A stretch of 64,000 nt of DNA from Cylindrotheca closterium (GCA_933822405.4 CAKOGP040000047.1:16001-80000); one strand, 5' to 3'. Counted from the first letter of the stretch, positions 14,006 to 21,833 are shown. Program-made: numbers and translations. The notes: generated from the sequence alone by a model not told the origin.

Positions 14006-14031
14006 TTTTTTCCTTTTGACAATTCGGAGGA

Positions 14032-14078
14032 AAGGGGGTTCTTTGGAGCGCTTCGCTGTCGTTCCGTCGAACCCCCTT
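14032..14078. other. Origin-like cruciform beside rep B
   Basis: Perfect 10-bp arms AAGGGGGTTC (14032-14041) and GAACCCCCTT (14069-14078) enclose a 27-base loop carrying a second palindrome AGCGCTTCGCT (14047-14057). GC-rich in an AT-rich genome and 26 bases upstream of the rep B start. The apical palindrome with the flanking T-G-T is shared with reps A and D. I infer the double-strand origin for type-1 Rep; the nick site is not identified. Confidence 0.6.
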
Positions 14079-14101
14079 ACCCCTTTTTTTATTAATGTGA
14101 G

Positions 14102-14401
14102 TTGGGTTGTAGAATTGATCATAGACAGTTGCAGCGTAAGTTTAAGCACGCTTCTGACTTCAACGTGCTGGGAAACTATAACAAAGAAAATTGTTTACTG
14201 TTTAGAGACAAAATTATAGCTCATATGAAAAATCCTAATACAAAATTAATAGATGGTACATTTAAAGATAAAGAGGTCATTATGTATTTCAATGAAGGAA
14301 CTCGTTTGAACGTAATATTAGACATTGAAGGTAACTTTGTTAGTGGTTGGAAATTATCTAAAGATCAAGTTATAAATGTACGAGATAGAGAAGCTTTATA
14401 A
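14102..14401 (+). CDS. Colicin-D-type tRNase toxin domain
   Basis: About 99 aa matching the C-terminal catalytic domain of colicin D and related polymorphic toxins, which cut the anticodon loop of arginine tRNAs. Visible landmarks: QRKFKHA with the catalytic-type K-x-K-H cluster, the GNYNKEN turn, the TxLNVI-like strand, and NFVSGWKL with the S-G-W motif that is functionally important in colicin D. No ATG is available: the frame opens at a stop two codons upstream and begins with TTG. It therefore looks like the toxic domain alone, without secretion or receptor domains. Its stop shares one base with the immunity gene. A homologous, broken copy lies at 34.9-35.2 kb. Family assignment is by motif recognition. 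Confidence 0.75.
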   Translation: MGCRIDHRQLQRKFKHASDFNVLGNYNKENCLLFRDKIIAHMKNPNTKLIDGTFKDKEVIMYFNEGTRLNVILDIEGNFVSGWKLSKDQVINVRDREAL

Positions 14402-14763
14402 TGAACAATTTAGAAGAAAATCGTATGCTATTGTTGGAAGATTTCAATTTTTGGTCCAATTGTTTTAAGTATGTCGAGTTGATGAAAGAGTTGAAAAATG
14501 GTATTATAAGTATTGAAGAGTTTCATGATCAATTTTGCTACATGTGGAGACTGGATCGTGATAAGGTTAGTCAGTGGTCTGACTTAAAAGCCTTTGAGGT
14601 AGATCGCTTTAAAGGTTTTTCATCTTTGATGTCAAAATTATTCTCAGATTGTGACGCCTTCGAACCTGATCCACTATTAAAAGATAGTTTTAGCATATCT
14701 GGTGAAGAGCTACAAGATTCTATTTTTTATACCTTATCGGAAATTGAAACTCGTTATCTGTAA
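14401..14763 (+). CDS. Colicin-D-type immunity protein
   Basis: Predicted inhibitor that binds and masks the toxin's tRNA-binding face. 120 aa, acidic, with the family pattern LKNGIISIEEFHDQFCYMWR near residue 40 and a later DCDAFEPDPLL followed by ISGEELQDSIFYTLSEIE. This resembles the bacterial self-protective colicin-like immunity family. Starts at TAATG overlapping the toxin stop, the usual toxin-immunity order. Intact, unlike the second copy at 34.6-34.9 kb. Confidence 0.75.
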   Translation: MNNLEENRMLLLEDFNFWSNCFKYVELMKELKNGIISIEEFHDQFCYMWRLDRDKVSQWSDLKAFEVDRFKGFSSLMSKLFSDCDAFEPDPLLKDSFSISGEELQDSIFYTLSEIETRYL

Positions 14764-14825
14764 TATCGTTGTCTTAATTTTGGTCAAAAACTCCCAAACT
14801 TTCAATAGTATATATATTAAAAGAA

Positions 14826-14868
14826 ATAGGTTGATGGATTTACTAGCCGAAGGCTACTATTAACCTAT
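14826..14868. other. Origin-like cruciform upstream of rep C (type 2)
   Basis: Arms ATAGGTTgAT and ATtAACCTAT enclose an apical palindrome AGCCGAAGGCT (14845-14855). Nearly the same 43 bases lie upstream of rep F at 36575-36617. The apical sequence differs from that beside type-1 reps, so origin and Rep type go together. Inferred rolling-circle origin. The rest of 14764-14959 is AT-rich apart from the palindrome at 14893. Confidence 0.6.
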
Positions 14869-14892
14869 AAAAATTTCCTACTCTCTGAATTC

Positions 14893-14920
14893 CGAGTAAA
14901 ATCCTATAGGATTTTACTCG
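14893..14920. repeat. Perfect 28-bp palindrome before rep C
   Basis: CGAGTAAAATCCTA is followed directly by its exact complement. It lies between the origin-like cruciform and the rep C start, so it could be an operator, a terminator for the upstream immunity gene, or a single-strand origin. Not seen upstream of rep F. Confidence 0.55.
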
Positions 14921-14959
14921 CTAAAAGCCAAAAATATTATAATAACTGTTTATTAAAGA

Positions 14960-15837
14960 ATGATACATAGTTTACAAAAACATTAGGTATTCACGTGAAA
15001 CGCCGATTCAAGCGATCGAATTATCGATGTTAACAAATTAAGGGAGCTATTAAATGAGATAGCGAAAGAAGGGGGGTGTTCCAAAAAGAACGGGGCGAAA
15101 AAACTGGTCGTATTCATTATCAAGGTAGGTTTGATTTAAAAGGGCCGCGTATTGGGAAACGTAAGCTCCTGACGATGTTCGAAAAATTAGGTGATACAAA
15201 AAACTTGACATTGAGCCCTGAGAGGTTATATGATTCAACAAGTTATTGTGTTAAAGTCGAATCGCGGGTCGAAGGACCGTGGTTCGTCGGCACACCTCAA
15301 TACAGAAGAAAAAACACTCCGATCAGCCTATCCCTACGCAAATGGCATAAACAGCTCTTAAATGAGCTAAATTCACCCTTAGGTGAAACATTCAGGGACC
15401 GTAAGGTCATCTGGATACAAGATGAAAAAGGTTCGGCAGGAAAATCTACTTTCTTGAAGTATTTATGCTCACAGAAAGAAGGTCTCAATTTTAAGAAACT
15501 GCCATTAGATCGACCAGACCGAATCAGAATGATGGTTTGCAAGATGACCCAGAAAGAAGATGTTGATGCATTCTGCTTCGACTTCACGAGAACACTGGAT
15601 GAGAATACAAGTGTCCGAAGCATGTTCCAAGTCTTGGAAGAAATTAAGAATGGGCACATCGTTTCAGCGATGTTTGGTGCCCCAATGAAGTCTATCATAC
15701 CAAACCCCTTTGTAATTATTTTTACAAACGAGGATGTGTCTAGGTATTATCACTACTTGTCAAAAGACCGATGGCAAGCATACGCGATAATTCAGAATGA
15801 ATTATTAGCGATTACGAAGATTAATTTTTACAAATGA
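14960..15837 (+). pseudogene. CRESS-type Rep, type 2, copy C (stops and frameshift near the start)
   Basis: Aligns with rep F from its start (MIHSLQK). Two tryptophan codons of the motif I region are stops here: TAG at 14984 and TGA at 14996. A frameshift follows at the G6 run 15071-15076. Beyond it the frame is open for 253 codons: motif II IHYQG, motif III YCVKVESRVEGPW, Walker A GSAGKST, Walker B AFCFDFTRT, Walker C VIIFTNED, then LSKDRWQAYA. The C-terminus is fused to a piece of type-1 Rep. Helicase and nuclease core look sound, so decay began at the N-terminus unless the frameshift and stops are bypassed. GC content looks higher than in plastid genes. Confidence 0.8.
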
Positions 15838-15985
15838 AAAACTGGAGGATCATATAACGAGTCTTTCAGCTGATCGTTGGCTAAAATTCAATATAAATTC
15901 TAATTATACAATAGAGCATCGGATAACAAATTCGGATGGAACCGTGACTCCTGTAAATTTAAAAAATTTAAATATAAAAAAATAG
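15818..15985 (+). pseudogene. Type-1 Rep C-terminal fragment fused behind rep C
   Basis: Starting at the Walker C motif (IFTNEKLEDHI) the sequence encodes LSADRWLKF and ends in LNIKK and TAG, as in reps A and B but clearly diverged from them in nucleotides. It overlaps the last codons of rep C in another frame. This is a recombination junction between two Rep lineages. Confidence 0.7.
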
Positions 15986-16043
15986 TAGCCCGTTGGTGCG
16001 AGCTACAAAAAATTGCTAAAAGAAAAAAATATATATCGACGAG

Positions 16044-16087
16044 AATGAAGAAATTTATATATTATTATTATATATTATTTCTTCATT
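16044..16087 (+). terminator. Hairpin between rep C and the 331-aa ORF
   Basis: AATGAAGAAAT pairs perfectly with ATTTCTTCATT around an AT-only loop. It separates the rep C region from the next gene. Confidence 0.45.
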
Positions 16088-16148
16088 TAAGTCAATTTTC
16101 ACAATAGAAAAAAAATATTTTATTATTGTATAAAAAGGAGCTTACTTC

Positions 16149-17144
16149 ATGTATTATCATAATATAATCAAAAAATGGGTTATTGACCCTATTGACGTCT
16201 TTTTGTTAAGTTTCTTTCTTGGCTGTTTATTAGCGTCTTATTTGAAAAATTATTTGAGTGAGGAAGAGGGGGAGAAACGCCTAAAGCGTTCTATTATTAA
16301 AAAATCAGAATTGACATATCAAGGTAAATCCTCTTTAAAGAAATTAAAAAAAATAATGCGAATCTATAAGCTTGCTTTAAATCCGAGAGGCGGATTTGAT
16401 GTGACAAAGGGAAAGCTTGCATCGGAGACTTATGAAATAGCCACGGAAATCAGAAACATTGTCGAACGATTAGTTGTGTTTCTTAAAAAAAATGAGCTCC
16501 GGGGTGTAGCTAAAATTTTTTTTAAAGCCGGCAGATTGATGATTGAGCTAATACTAACTAATGCGTGTAACATTGGTATTAATTATCAGGTATTTGGGAA
16601 TGGTCCCAGTGTGCAAATTATTGTCTTTACTACAGTGGTAGGAACTACTTCAGGCTTCATCACGTCCTGGTTATCCGCTGGTGTAATGCTGTTCGCTCCT
16701 CTAGCATTACTTACACTTTTTGCGGGACGGAGTGTTTACCAGCAGGTAACAGATATCAAGGAAGCCCTTGCCTTAAAAAAATTAGTTGATGAAATATTAG
16801 AAGCAGATGAAGAGACCCGTAAACGGTTGAAAATTCTTTTTGTAGAAGATGAAAATTACACACCTGCGATAATGATGAAAGATCCTGAAGAATTAAATGG
16901 TTTCAAGTATGATTATGAACAACTCGAAAATTCTGATGATCCTATTAAAGATATCTTAGCTAATCAATTGGGCCTTACTGAAGACCCAACTGACGAACAG
17001 ATTAGAGATATCATTTTAAAACCTAAACGAAAACGGAAAGGTAAAACAAAATATTTCGGACAGATTGTTAGTGAAGATTTCGACGGTGATACGGCTATAG
17101 ATGTGGAATTTGAAAAAGTACCCATCAAAGTAAAAAATAATTAA
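16149..17144 (+). CDS. Membrane protein of the mobile element (331 aa), unknown
   Basis: Intact 331-aa frame with AAGGAG (16136-16141) placed ahead of the ATG. N-terminal membrane segment (about residues 14-33), a basic linker (KRLKRSIIKK), a helical charged region, a central hydrophobic block (about 150-205, GTTSGFITSWLSAGVMLF), then a strongly acidic tail and a basic patch PKRKRKGKTKYFG. Same plan as the 366-aa ORF at 11919 though sequence similarity is weak. No recognised family. Ends before a hairpin terminator. Confidence 0.7.
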   Translation: MYYHNIIKKWVIDPIDVFLLSFFLGCLLASYLKNYLSEEEGEKRLKRSIIKKSELTYQGKSSLKKLKKIMRIYKLALNPRGGFDVTKGKLASETYEIATEIRNIVERLVVFLKKNELRGVAKIFFKAGRLMIELILTNACNIGINYQVFGNGPSVQIIVFTTVVGTTSGFITSWLSAGVMLFAPLALLTLFAGRSVYQQVTDIKEALALKKLVDEILEADEETRKRLKILFVEDENYTPAIMMKDPEELNGFKYDYEQLENSDDPIKDILANQLGLTEDPTDEQIRDIILKPKRKRKGKTKYFGQIVSEDFDGDTAIDVEFEKVPIKVKNN

Positions 17145-17175
17145 ATTATTAGTTAATGGTCAACTAACTTTGATT

Positions 17176-17205
17176 AAAAAGGTTACTTTTTTTTAGTAAC
17201 CTTTT
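17176..17205 (+). terminator. Hairpin 3' of the 331-aa ORF
   Basis: AAAAAGGTTACT pairs with AGTAACCTTTT around a T-rich loop, just after the ORF. Typical intrinsic terminator shape. Confidence 0.6.
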
Positions 17206-17312
17206 CTCAGGATCCAGCCCTGATCCAAATCAACAAATTCCTTGTTGCTATAGGCTGAAACAGTCGTGAGGTTACCAAGTTACGTTACCTCTATATATAT
17301 ATATAAAAGGGA

Positions 17313-17360
17313 GTTTGGGGGTGAGGAGAGACAGCGAAGCGCTCATAAAACACACCCACC
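17313..17360. other. Origin-like element upstream of rep D
   Basis: G-rich stretch TTTGGGGGTG and C-rich CACACCCACC flank ACAGCGAAGCGCT, whose palindrome at 17333-17343 is identical to that beside reps A and B. Arms pair imperfectly (8 bases, one mismatch). Lies 57 bases upstream of the rep D start, matching the position beside rep B. Confidence 0.5.
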
Positions 17361-17399
17361 GCCCGCCCTTATAAGTTTTTAAAAGAATAGGAGACCTAA

Positions 17400-17940
17400 A
17401 TGCACAAAAATACAAAATATTGGGCTTTTACGTGAGACACGAATGTGTATCAGAAAAAATTACCCAATGAAACTAAATTAAAAAAATTTTTAAATTTAAT
17501 AACAGACTATTGCACATTTCAACTTGAATGTGGCACCATAAAAAATAAGAACCACTATCAGGGTGCGTTCGTTTTAAGTGGGGCGCGTGTTTCGAAAAAA
17601 CAACTGTTAGAACAATTTCAAGAAATATTTAGTAACGTTAGTGGTTTAACGTTAAGTAAAACTTATGATTCAAAAGCAGCTATGAAATACGCGTCAAAAA
17701 TTGATAGTAGCGTAAAAGGACCATTTTACGTGGGTCGGAAAGAAATTTTTAATGAAAAATAGGCAGCAATGACATTGTGACCATGGCAACAAGAATTGTA
17801 TGATTTCATTTTAAAAAATAAAAATAACTCGGTCATACGAGAGCGTAAGATTATTTGGACTTACCTATACAGCCGTGGCCGTATAGGTAAATCCAAATTT
17901 CAAAAATAACTTCGTTTAGGTCAAAGAGATATAATAATAT
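17400..17940 (+). pseudogene. CRESS-type Rep, type 1, copy D (degenerate)
   Basis: Starts MHKNTKYWAFT like reps A and B, then has TGA (17433) in place of the motif I tryptophan. Motif II NHYQG and motif III KYASK remain, but later there are TAG near 17760, TGA near 17777 (an Arg position) and TAA near 17909 (a Trp position). The Walker A region has been turned into a palindrome with only the final GKS codons left. The C-terminal half is missing. Clearly non-functional. Confidence 0.8.
17853..17898. repeat. Long inverted repeat inside rep D
   Basis: ATTTGGACTTACCTATAC and GTATAGGTAAATCCAAAT pair over 18 bases with one mismatch around AGCCGTGGCC. The right arm is the expected rep sequence around GGTAAATCC; the left arm looks like an inverted copy of it that replaced the codons before the P-loop. 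Confidence 0.7.
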
Positions 17941-17974
17941 ATATTGTAACGGATGTCTATTTGGTATACTAATA

Positions 17975-18298
17975 CTAACCAAACGTTTTAGATATAAGAA
18001 TGCCACAGGCCACACACATAGACGCACTGGCACATGTACCAGCTATAGGTATACACGAAACACATACAACTGTAGTGGCTGCAACCATCGAAGGCTTACT
18101 TTTTACAAACTTTAACCCGGTATTCAATACTTCCTTAGCTGCAAGACGACCTCCTTCTGAAGATACGACTTGTCCAGCCGCGTCAACAGGATCAATCGCA
18201 GAGGCTGAAGGCGTCATCAGACTAAATGTTAAAGCGGCCACACCCACTTTACCAAGATGATTTAGAAAGCGTTTTTTTTTAGCTTGTTTTTCAGTCAT
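17975..18298 (-). CDS. Small secreted-type cysteine-rich protein, unknown
   Basis: 107 aa with a convincing export signal: basic KQAKKKRFLNH, hydrophobic core, and an ASA cleavage motif near residue 34. The mature part has a GGRLAAKEVL segment, a KPSMVAATTVV stretch, and a cysteine cluster (C-x2-C-x6-C-x5-C-x2-C) in a hydrophobic C-terminus. Resembles the 93-aa product at 10577 in plan. It could act in the thylakoid lumen or membrane. No family recognised; a bacteriocin-like or element maintenance peptide are guesses only. No homologue of a core plastid gene. Confidence 0.55.
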   Translation of the reverse strand: MTEKQAKKKRFLNHLGKVGVAALTFSLMTPSASAIDPVDAAGQVVSSEGGRLAAKEVLNTGLKFVKSKPSMVAATTVVCVSCIPIAGTCASASMCVACGILISKTFG

Positions 18299-18392
18299 AA
18301 AATAATCTTTAAAAAATGTTTACTTTAATAATCAAAGTGAGTTTTCTGGCCTGCATCTTTCTCTTGTTTGACTCTCCTTATCAATTTTTGTT

Positions 18393-18430
18393 ATTTTATC
18401 TAACTTAGTTAAATCTAAGTTAGATAAAAT
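18393..18430 (-). terminator. Hairpin 3' of psbC
   Basis: Perfect 16-bp stem (ATTTTATCTAACTTAG / CTAAGTTAGATAAAAT) with a 6-base loop, just downstream of the psbC stop on the minus strand. Marks the right border of accessory island I. Confidence 0.7.
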
Positions 18431-18437
18431 AGTATTA

Positions 18438-19853
18438 TTAATCAATCGGACGCATCGATAAAACAGGCTCATTAGCACGATTAATACCTTTTTCGAAACC
18501 AGCAGCAGCCGCACGAGAACGACCTGAATGCCACCAGTGACCAATTAAAAAGAAAAATGCTAAAAAGAAATGTGAACAACATAACCATGAACGTGGTGAT
18601 ACGTAATTAACAGAGTTGATTTCTGTCGCTACTCCACCAACTGAGTTCAGTGAACCTAATGGAGCATGAGTCATATATTCTGCTGCACGACGTTCTTGCC
18701 ATGGTTGAATATCATTTTTAATTTTATTGATATCTAAACCATTTGGACCACGTAATGGTTCAACCCATGGTGCACGTAAATCCCAGAATCGCATTGTTTC
18801 ACCACCAAAAATAATTTCACCACTCGGAGACCGCATTAGATATTTACCTAAACCAGTTGGACCTTGCGCTGATGAAACATTAGCACCTAAACGTTGATCA
18901 CGTACTAAGAATGTAAAGGCTTGAGATTGTGAAGCTTCAGGACCTGTTGGACCGTATAACTCACTTGGGTAAGCTGTATTATTATACCAAGAATATAATG
19001 ATGCCGTCCAACCCATAAGCGAAATTGCTGCTAAACTGTAAGAAAGATATGCTTCACCAGACCATACAAAAGCACGACGTGCCCAAGCAAATGGTTTTGT
19101 GAAAATATGCCAAATTCCACCGGTAATACATAAAACACCTACCCAAATATGGCCACCAATTACATCTTCCATATTATTTACTGAAACTACCCAACCATCT
19201 CCACCAAATGGAGAACGGAATACATAGCCAAAAATAACGATTGGATTTAAAGTTGGTGTCGTAATATAACGAACATCTCCGCCACCTGGTGCCCATGTAT
19301 CATAGATACCACCTAGATACATTGCTTTGAAAACTAATAAAAAAGCACCACAACCTAAAAGACATAAATGAATACCTAAGATTGTTGTCATTTTATTCTT
19401 ATCACGCCAATCATATCCAAAAAATGGAAACGATTCTTCTAACGTATCTGGACCTAACAATGAGTGATAAATACCTCCAAAACCTAAAACTGCTGAAGAA
19501 ATTAAGTGAAGTACACCTACAGCAAAATAAGGAACAGTACTAACAATTTCACCACCTGGACCAATTCCATAACCTAATGTAGCTAAATGTTGCATGCAGA
19601 TAAAACCTTGTTCATACAAAGGTTTTTCTGGAACAAAATGAGATACTTCAAATAAAATCATTGCACCAGCCCAAAATACCATTAAACCAGCATGGGCTAC
19701 GTGTGCACCTAATAATTTACCTGAAACATTAATTAAACGAGCATTTCCACTCCACCAAGCGAACCCAGTAGATTCGATATCACGGCCTGCTATACTACTA
19801 TTAAAGGGCGTTTCCACGTGGTAATACCTCCTCAGGGAATACAAAGTTTTCAT
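18438..19853 (-). CDS. psbC: Photosystem II CP43 antenna protein
   Basis: Chlorophyll-binding core antenna that also supplies a ligand to the Mn cluster. 471 aa from [15 protein letters not shown]; the frame is open ten codons further up but the family starts here. Six membrane spans with conserved histidines and the large lumenal loop containing [14 protein letters not shown]. The start lies inside psbD (53-base overlap), the conserved plastid psbD-psbC arrangement. Confidence 0.97.
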   Translation of the reverse strand: MKTLYSLRRYYHVETPFNSSIAGRDIESTGFAWWSGNARLINVSGKLLGAHVAHAGLMVFWAGAMILFEVSHFVPEKPLYEQGFICMQHLATLGYGIGPGGEIVSTVPYFAVGVLHLISSAVLGFGGIYHSLLGPDTLEESFPFFGYDWRDKNKMTTILGIHLCLLGCGAFLLVFKAMYLGGIYDTWAPGGGDVRYITTPTLNPIVIFGYVFRSPFGGDGWVVSVNNMEDVIGGHIWVGVLCITGGIWHIFTKPFAWARRAFVWSGEAYLSYSLAAISLMGWTASLYSWYNNTAYPSELYGPTGPEASQSQAFTFLVRDQRLGANVSSAQGPTGLGKYLMRSPSGEIIFGGETMRFWDLRAPWVEPLRGPNGLDINKIKNDIQPWQERRAAEYMTHAPLGSLNSVGGVATEINSVNYVSPRSWLCCSHFFLAFFFLIGHWWHSGRSRAAAAGFEKGINRANEPVLSMRPID

Positions 19854-20856
19854 GCGGCTGATCTTGAGCGGCCATCCAAGCACGAATACCTTCGTTTAAT
19901 AAAATATTTTTTGTATAAAATGTTTCAAATTCAGGATCTTCAGCTGCACGCAATTCTTGAGATACAAAATCGTATGCACGTAAGTTTAAAGCTAAACCAA
20001 CAATACCAACTGCACTCGTCCATAGTCCGGTTACTGGTACAAATAACATAAAGAAATGTAACCAACGTTTATTTGAAAATGCTACACCAAAGATTTGTGA
20101 CCAAAAACGATTAGCCGTTACCATTGAGTATGTTTCTTCTGATTGAGTTGGTGTAAAGGCACGGAATGTATTTGCTGCATCACCATCTTCAAATAATGTA
20201 TTTTCTACTGTTGCACCATGGATAGCACATAATAAAGCTCCACCTAGAATACCAGCAACACCCATCATGTGGAATGGGTTTAATGTCCAATTATGGAAAC
20301 CTTGTAAAAATAATAAGAAACGGAAAATTGCGGCTACACCAAAACTCGGTGCAAAAAACCAGCTCGCTTGTCCTAATGGATATAATAAAAAAACTGAAAC
20401 AAATACAGCAATTGGTCCAGAAAATGCAATTGCATTGTAAGGACGGATACCCACTAAACGAGCAATTTCAAATTGACGTAAACAGAATCCGATTAAACCA
20501 AAAGCACCATGTAATGCAACAAACGCCCAAAGACCACCAATTTGACACCAACGTGTAAAATCACCTTGAGCTTCGGGACCCCATAAAAGTAATAATGAAT
20601 GGCCCATACTATTTGCAGGTGTTGAAACTGCAGCTGTTAGGAAATTACATCCTTCAAGATATGAACTTGCTAAACCATGAGTATACCATGATGTTACAAA
20701 TGTTGTACCTGTCATCCAACCACCTGCTGCTAAATAAGCAGTTGGGAATAATAATAAGCCTGACCAACCAACGAATACAAAACGGTCTTTTTTTAACCAA
20801 TCGTCAATTAAATCAAATAAGCCACGTTCTTGGTTTTGCCCAATAGCAATGGTCAT
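19801..20856 (-). CDS. psbD: Photosystem II D2 protein
   Basis: Reaction-centre subunit D2, binding P680, pheophytin and QA. 351 aa starting [18 protein letters not shown], five membrane spans, with the conserved [15 protein letters not shown] and C-terminal [12 protein letters not shown]. First gene of the psbD-psbC operon. Confidence 0.99.
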   Translation of the reverse strand: MTIAIGQNQERGLFDLIDDWLKKDRFVFVGWSGLLLFPTAYLAAGGWMTGTTFVTSWYTHGLASSYLEGCNFLTAAVSTPANSMGHSLLLLWGPEAQGDFTRWCQIGGLWAFVALHGAFGLIGFCLRQFEIARLVGIRPYNAIAFSGPIAVFVSVFLLYPLGQASWFFAPSFGVAAIFRFLLFLQGFHNWTLNPFHMMGVAGILGGALLCAIHGATVENTLFEDGDAANTFRAFTPTQSEETYSMVTANRFWSQIFGVAFSNKRWLHFFMLFVPVTGLWTSAVGIVGLALNLRAYDFVSQELRAAEDPEFETFYTKNILLNEGIRAWMAAQDQPHENFVFPEEVLPRGNAL

Positions 20857-20998
20857 ATTTTAATAATCCTTTAATTTAATTATTGTAAAGAGCAAACTTT
20901 AAGAAAAAATGTTACTCGAGTCTTGTCACCTTTTAATAAGTATTATATAACAATAATCTTAAAAATAATACAAATTAAAATATTACTAAAGTTAAATA

Positions 20999-21109
20999 TT
21001 AGCTAATATCATCAATAGAAATGTATATAAAGAATAATGCCATACTTAAAGCTGGAAATACTAAACCAACCAATGGTACTAAAATTGCGGGTAAAAAAGT
21101 AGCTGTCAT
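20999..21109 (-). CDS. psaI: Photosystem I subunit VIII (PsaI)
   Basis: 36-aa single-span subunit of photosystem I next to PsaL. Sequence starts [20 protein letters not shown] and ends YISIDDIS, typical of red-lineage PsaI. Divergent from psbK. Confidence 0.93.
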   Translation of the reverse strand: MTATFLPAILVPLVGLVFPALSMALFFIYISIDDIS

Positions 21110-21267
21110 ATTTTTATTTTATAAAATTATTTATTTACAACTTAATATTATAAATTGTATATGAAAATTAATAATAATAATTAATTTTCATATTAATCAA
21201 AAATTTCTCTACTTTTATAGTAAAATTAATATTATTAAATTTAATACTATTATAAAAATTTTAAAAT

Positions 21268-21411
21268 ATGTTAATTATGGACACCTTATTATTATCTCGT
21301 TTACCAGAATCATATGTTATTTTTAGCCCCATTATAGATGTATTACCAGTGATTCCTGTTTTCTTCTTATTATTAGCATTTGTTTGGCAGGCAGCTATTG
21401 GATTTAGATAA
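21268..21411 (+). CDS. psbK: Photosystem II subunit K
   Basis: 47-aa precursor ending in the conserved [20 protein letters not shown] and FR; the N-terminal part is removed in the mature protein. A second in-frame ATG three codons later (21277) could also be the start. Single membrane span. Confidence 0.94.
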   Translation: MLIMDTLLLSRLPESYVIFSPIIDVLPVIPVFFLLLAFVWQAAIGFR

Positions 21412-21499
21412 TTTAAAAATTATAATCAACCCTAGTCAGTATATAATTATAATTAAACGTTTTTACGTTTTATTATTCAAATTTAATCAAAATATAAAA

Positions 21500-21613
21500 A
21501 TGGTAGAACCGTTATTATCTGGAATAGTTTTAGGCATGATTACTGTATCGGCATTTGGTCTTTTCGTTGCAGCTTTTTTACAATATCGACGTGGTAATCA
21601 ATTTGAAGTTTAA
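21500..21613 (+). CDS. petG: Cytochrome b6f subunit V (PetG)
   Basis: 37 aa, starts [20 protein letters not shown], one membrane span and the end YRRGNQFEV. Required for b6f assembly. The longer open frame upstream (from 21380) has no family support, so the ATG at 21500 is used. Confidence 0.96.
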   Translation: MVEPLLSGIVLGMITVSAFGLFVAAFLQYRRGNQFEV

Positions 21614-21699
21614 ACGTATAAATCCTATAAATTTAGATTTATAGGATTTACAAATAATTTTTATAACTTATCATAAAATAAAAAACGTAGAAAATTATA

Positions 21700-21728
21700 T
21701 TGACTATCGCACGTAACTTTAGTATAAT
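21700..21728 (+). promoter_or_regulatory. Sigma70-type promoter of trnT
   Basis: TTGACT (21700) and TATAAT (21723) are spaced 17 bases, 34 bases upstream of trnT. Recognised by the plastid-encoded polymerase, whose subunits are encoded at 56-64 kb. Confidence 0.65.
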
Positions 21729-21761
21729 TGTCTATAGGAATTTACTGTTTCTATTTATATT

Positions 21762-21833
21762 GCTGGTGTAGCTCAATGGTAGAGCAACGGATTTGTAATC
21801 CGTAGGTTGGGGGTTCAAATCCCTTCACCAGCT
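21762..21833 (+). tRNA. trnT(ugu): tRNA-Thr (UGU)
   Basis: Cloverleaf with acceptor GCTGGTG/CACCAGC, anticodon loop TTTGTAA (anticodon TGT), and T-loop TTCAAAT. No CCA encoded. Confidence 0.95.

Noticed and set aside
14006..14149. 48-codon extension of rep B and an overlapping plus-strand frame (13992-14219)
   Set aside because: Both run through the origin cruciform; copies A and D start at the same MHKN.
14960..17940. Reassignment of TGA to tryptophan in the plastid
   Set aside because: Core genes use TGG for Trp and TGA does not interrupt them; rep C and D also contain TAG and TAA at Trp sites, so decay is the simpler reading.
17851..18260. Frames at 17851-18033 (minus) and 18000-18260 (plus)
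   Set aside because: The first is read through the palindrome of rep D; the second is the antisense of the 107-aa ORF, which has a real signal peptide.
19818..20846. Plus-strand frames across psbD (and similar ones across psbB, petB, petF, ycf3)
   Set aside because: Antisense shadows of strongly conserved genes.
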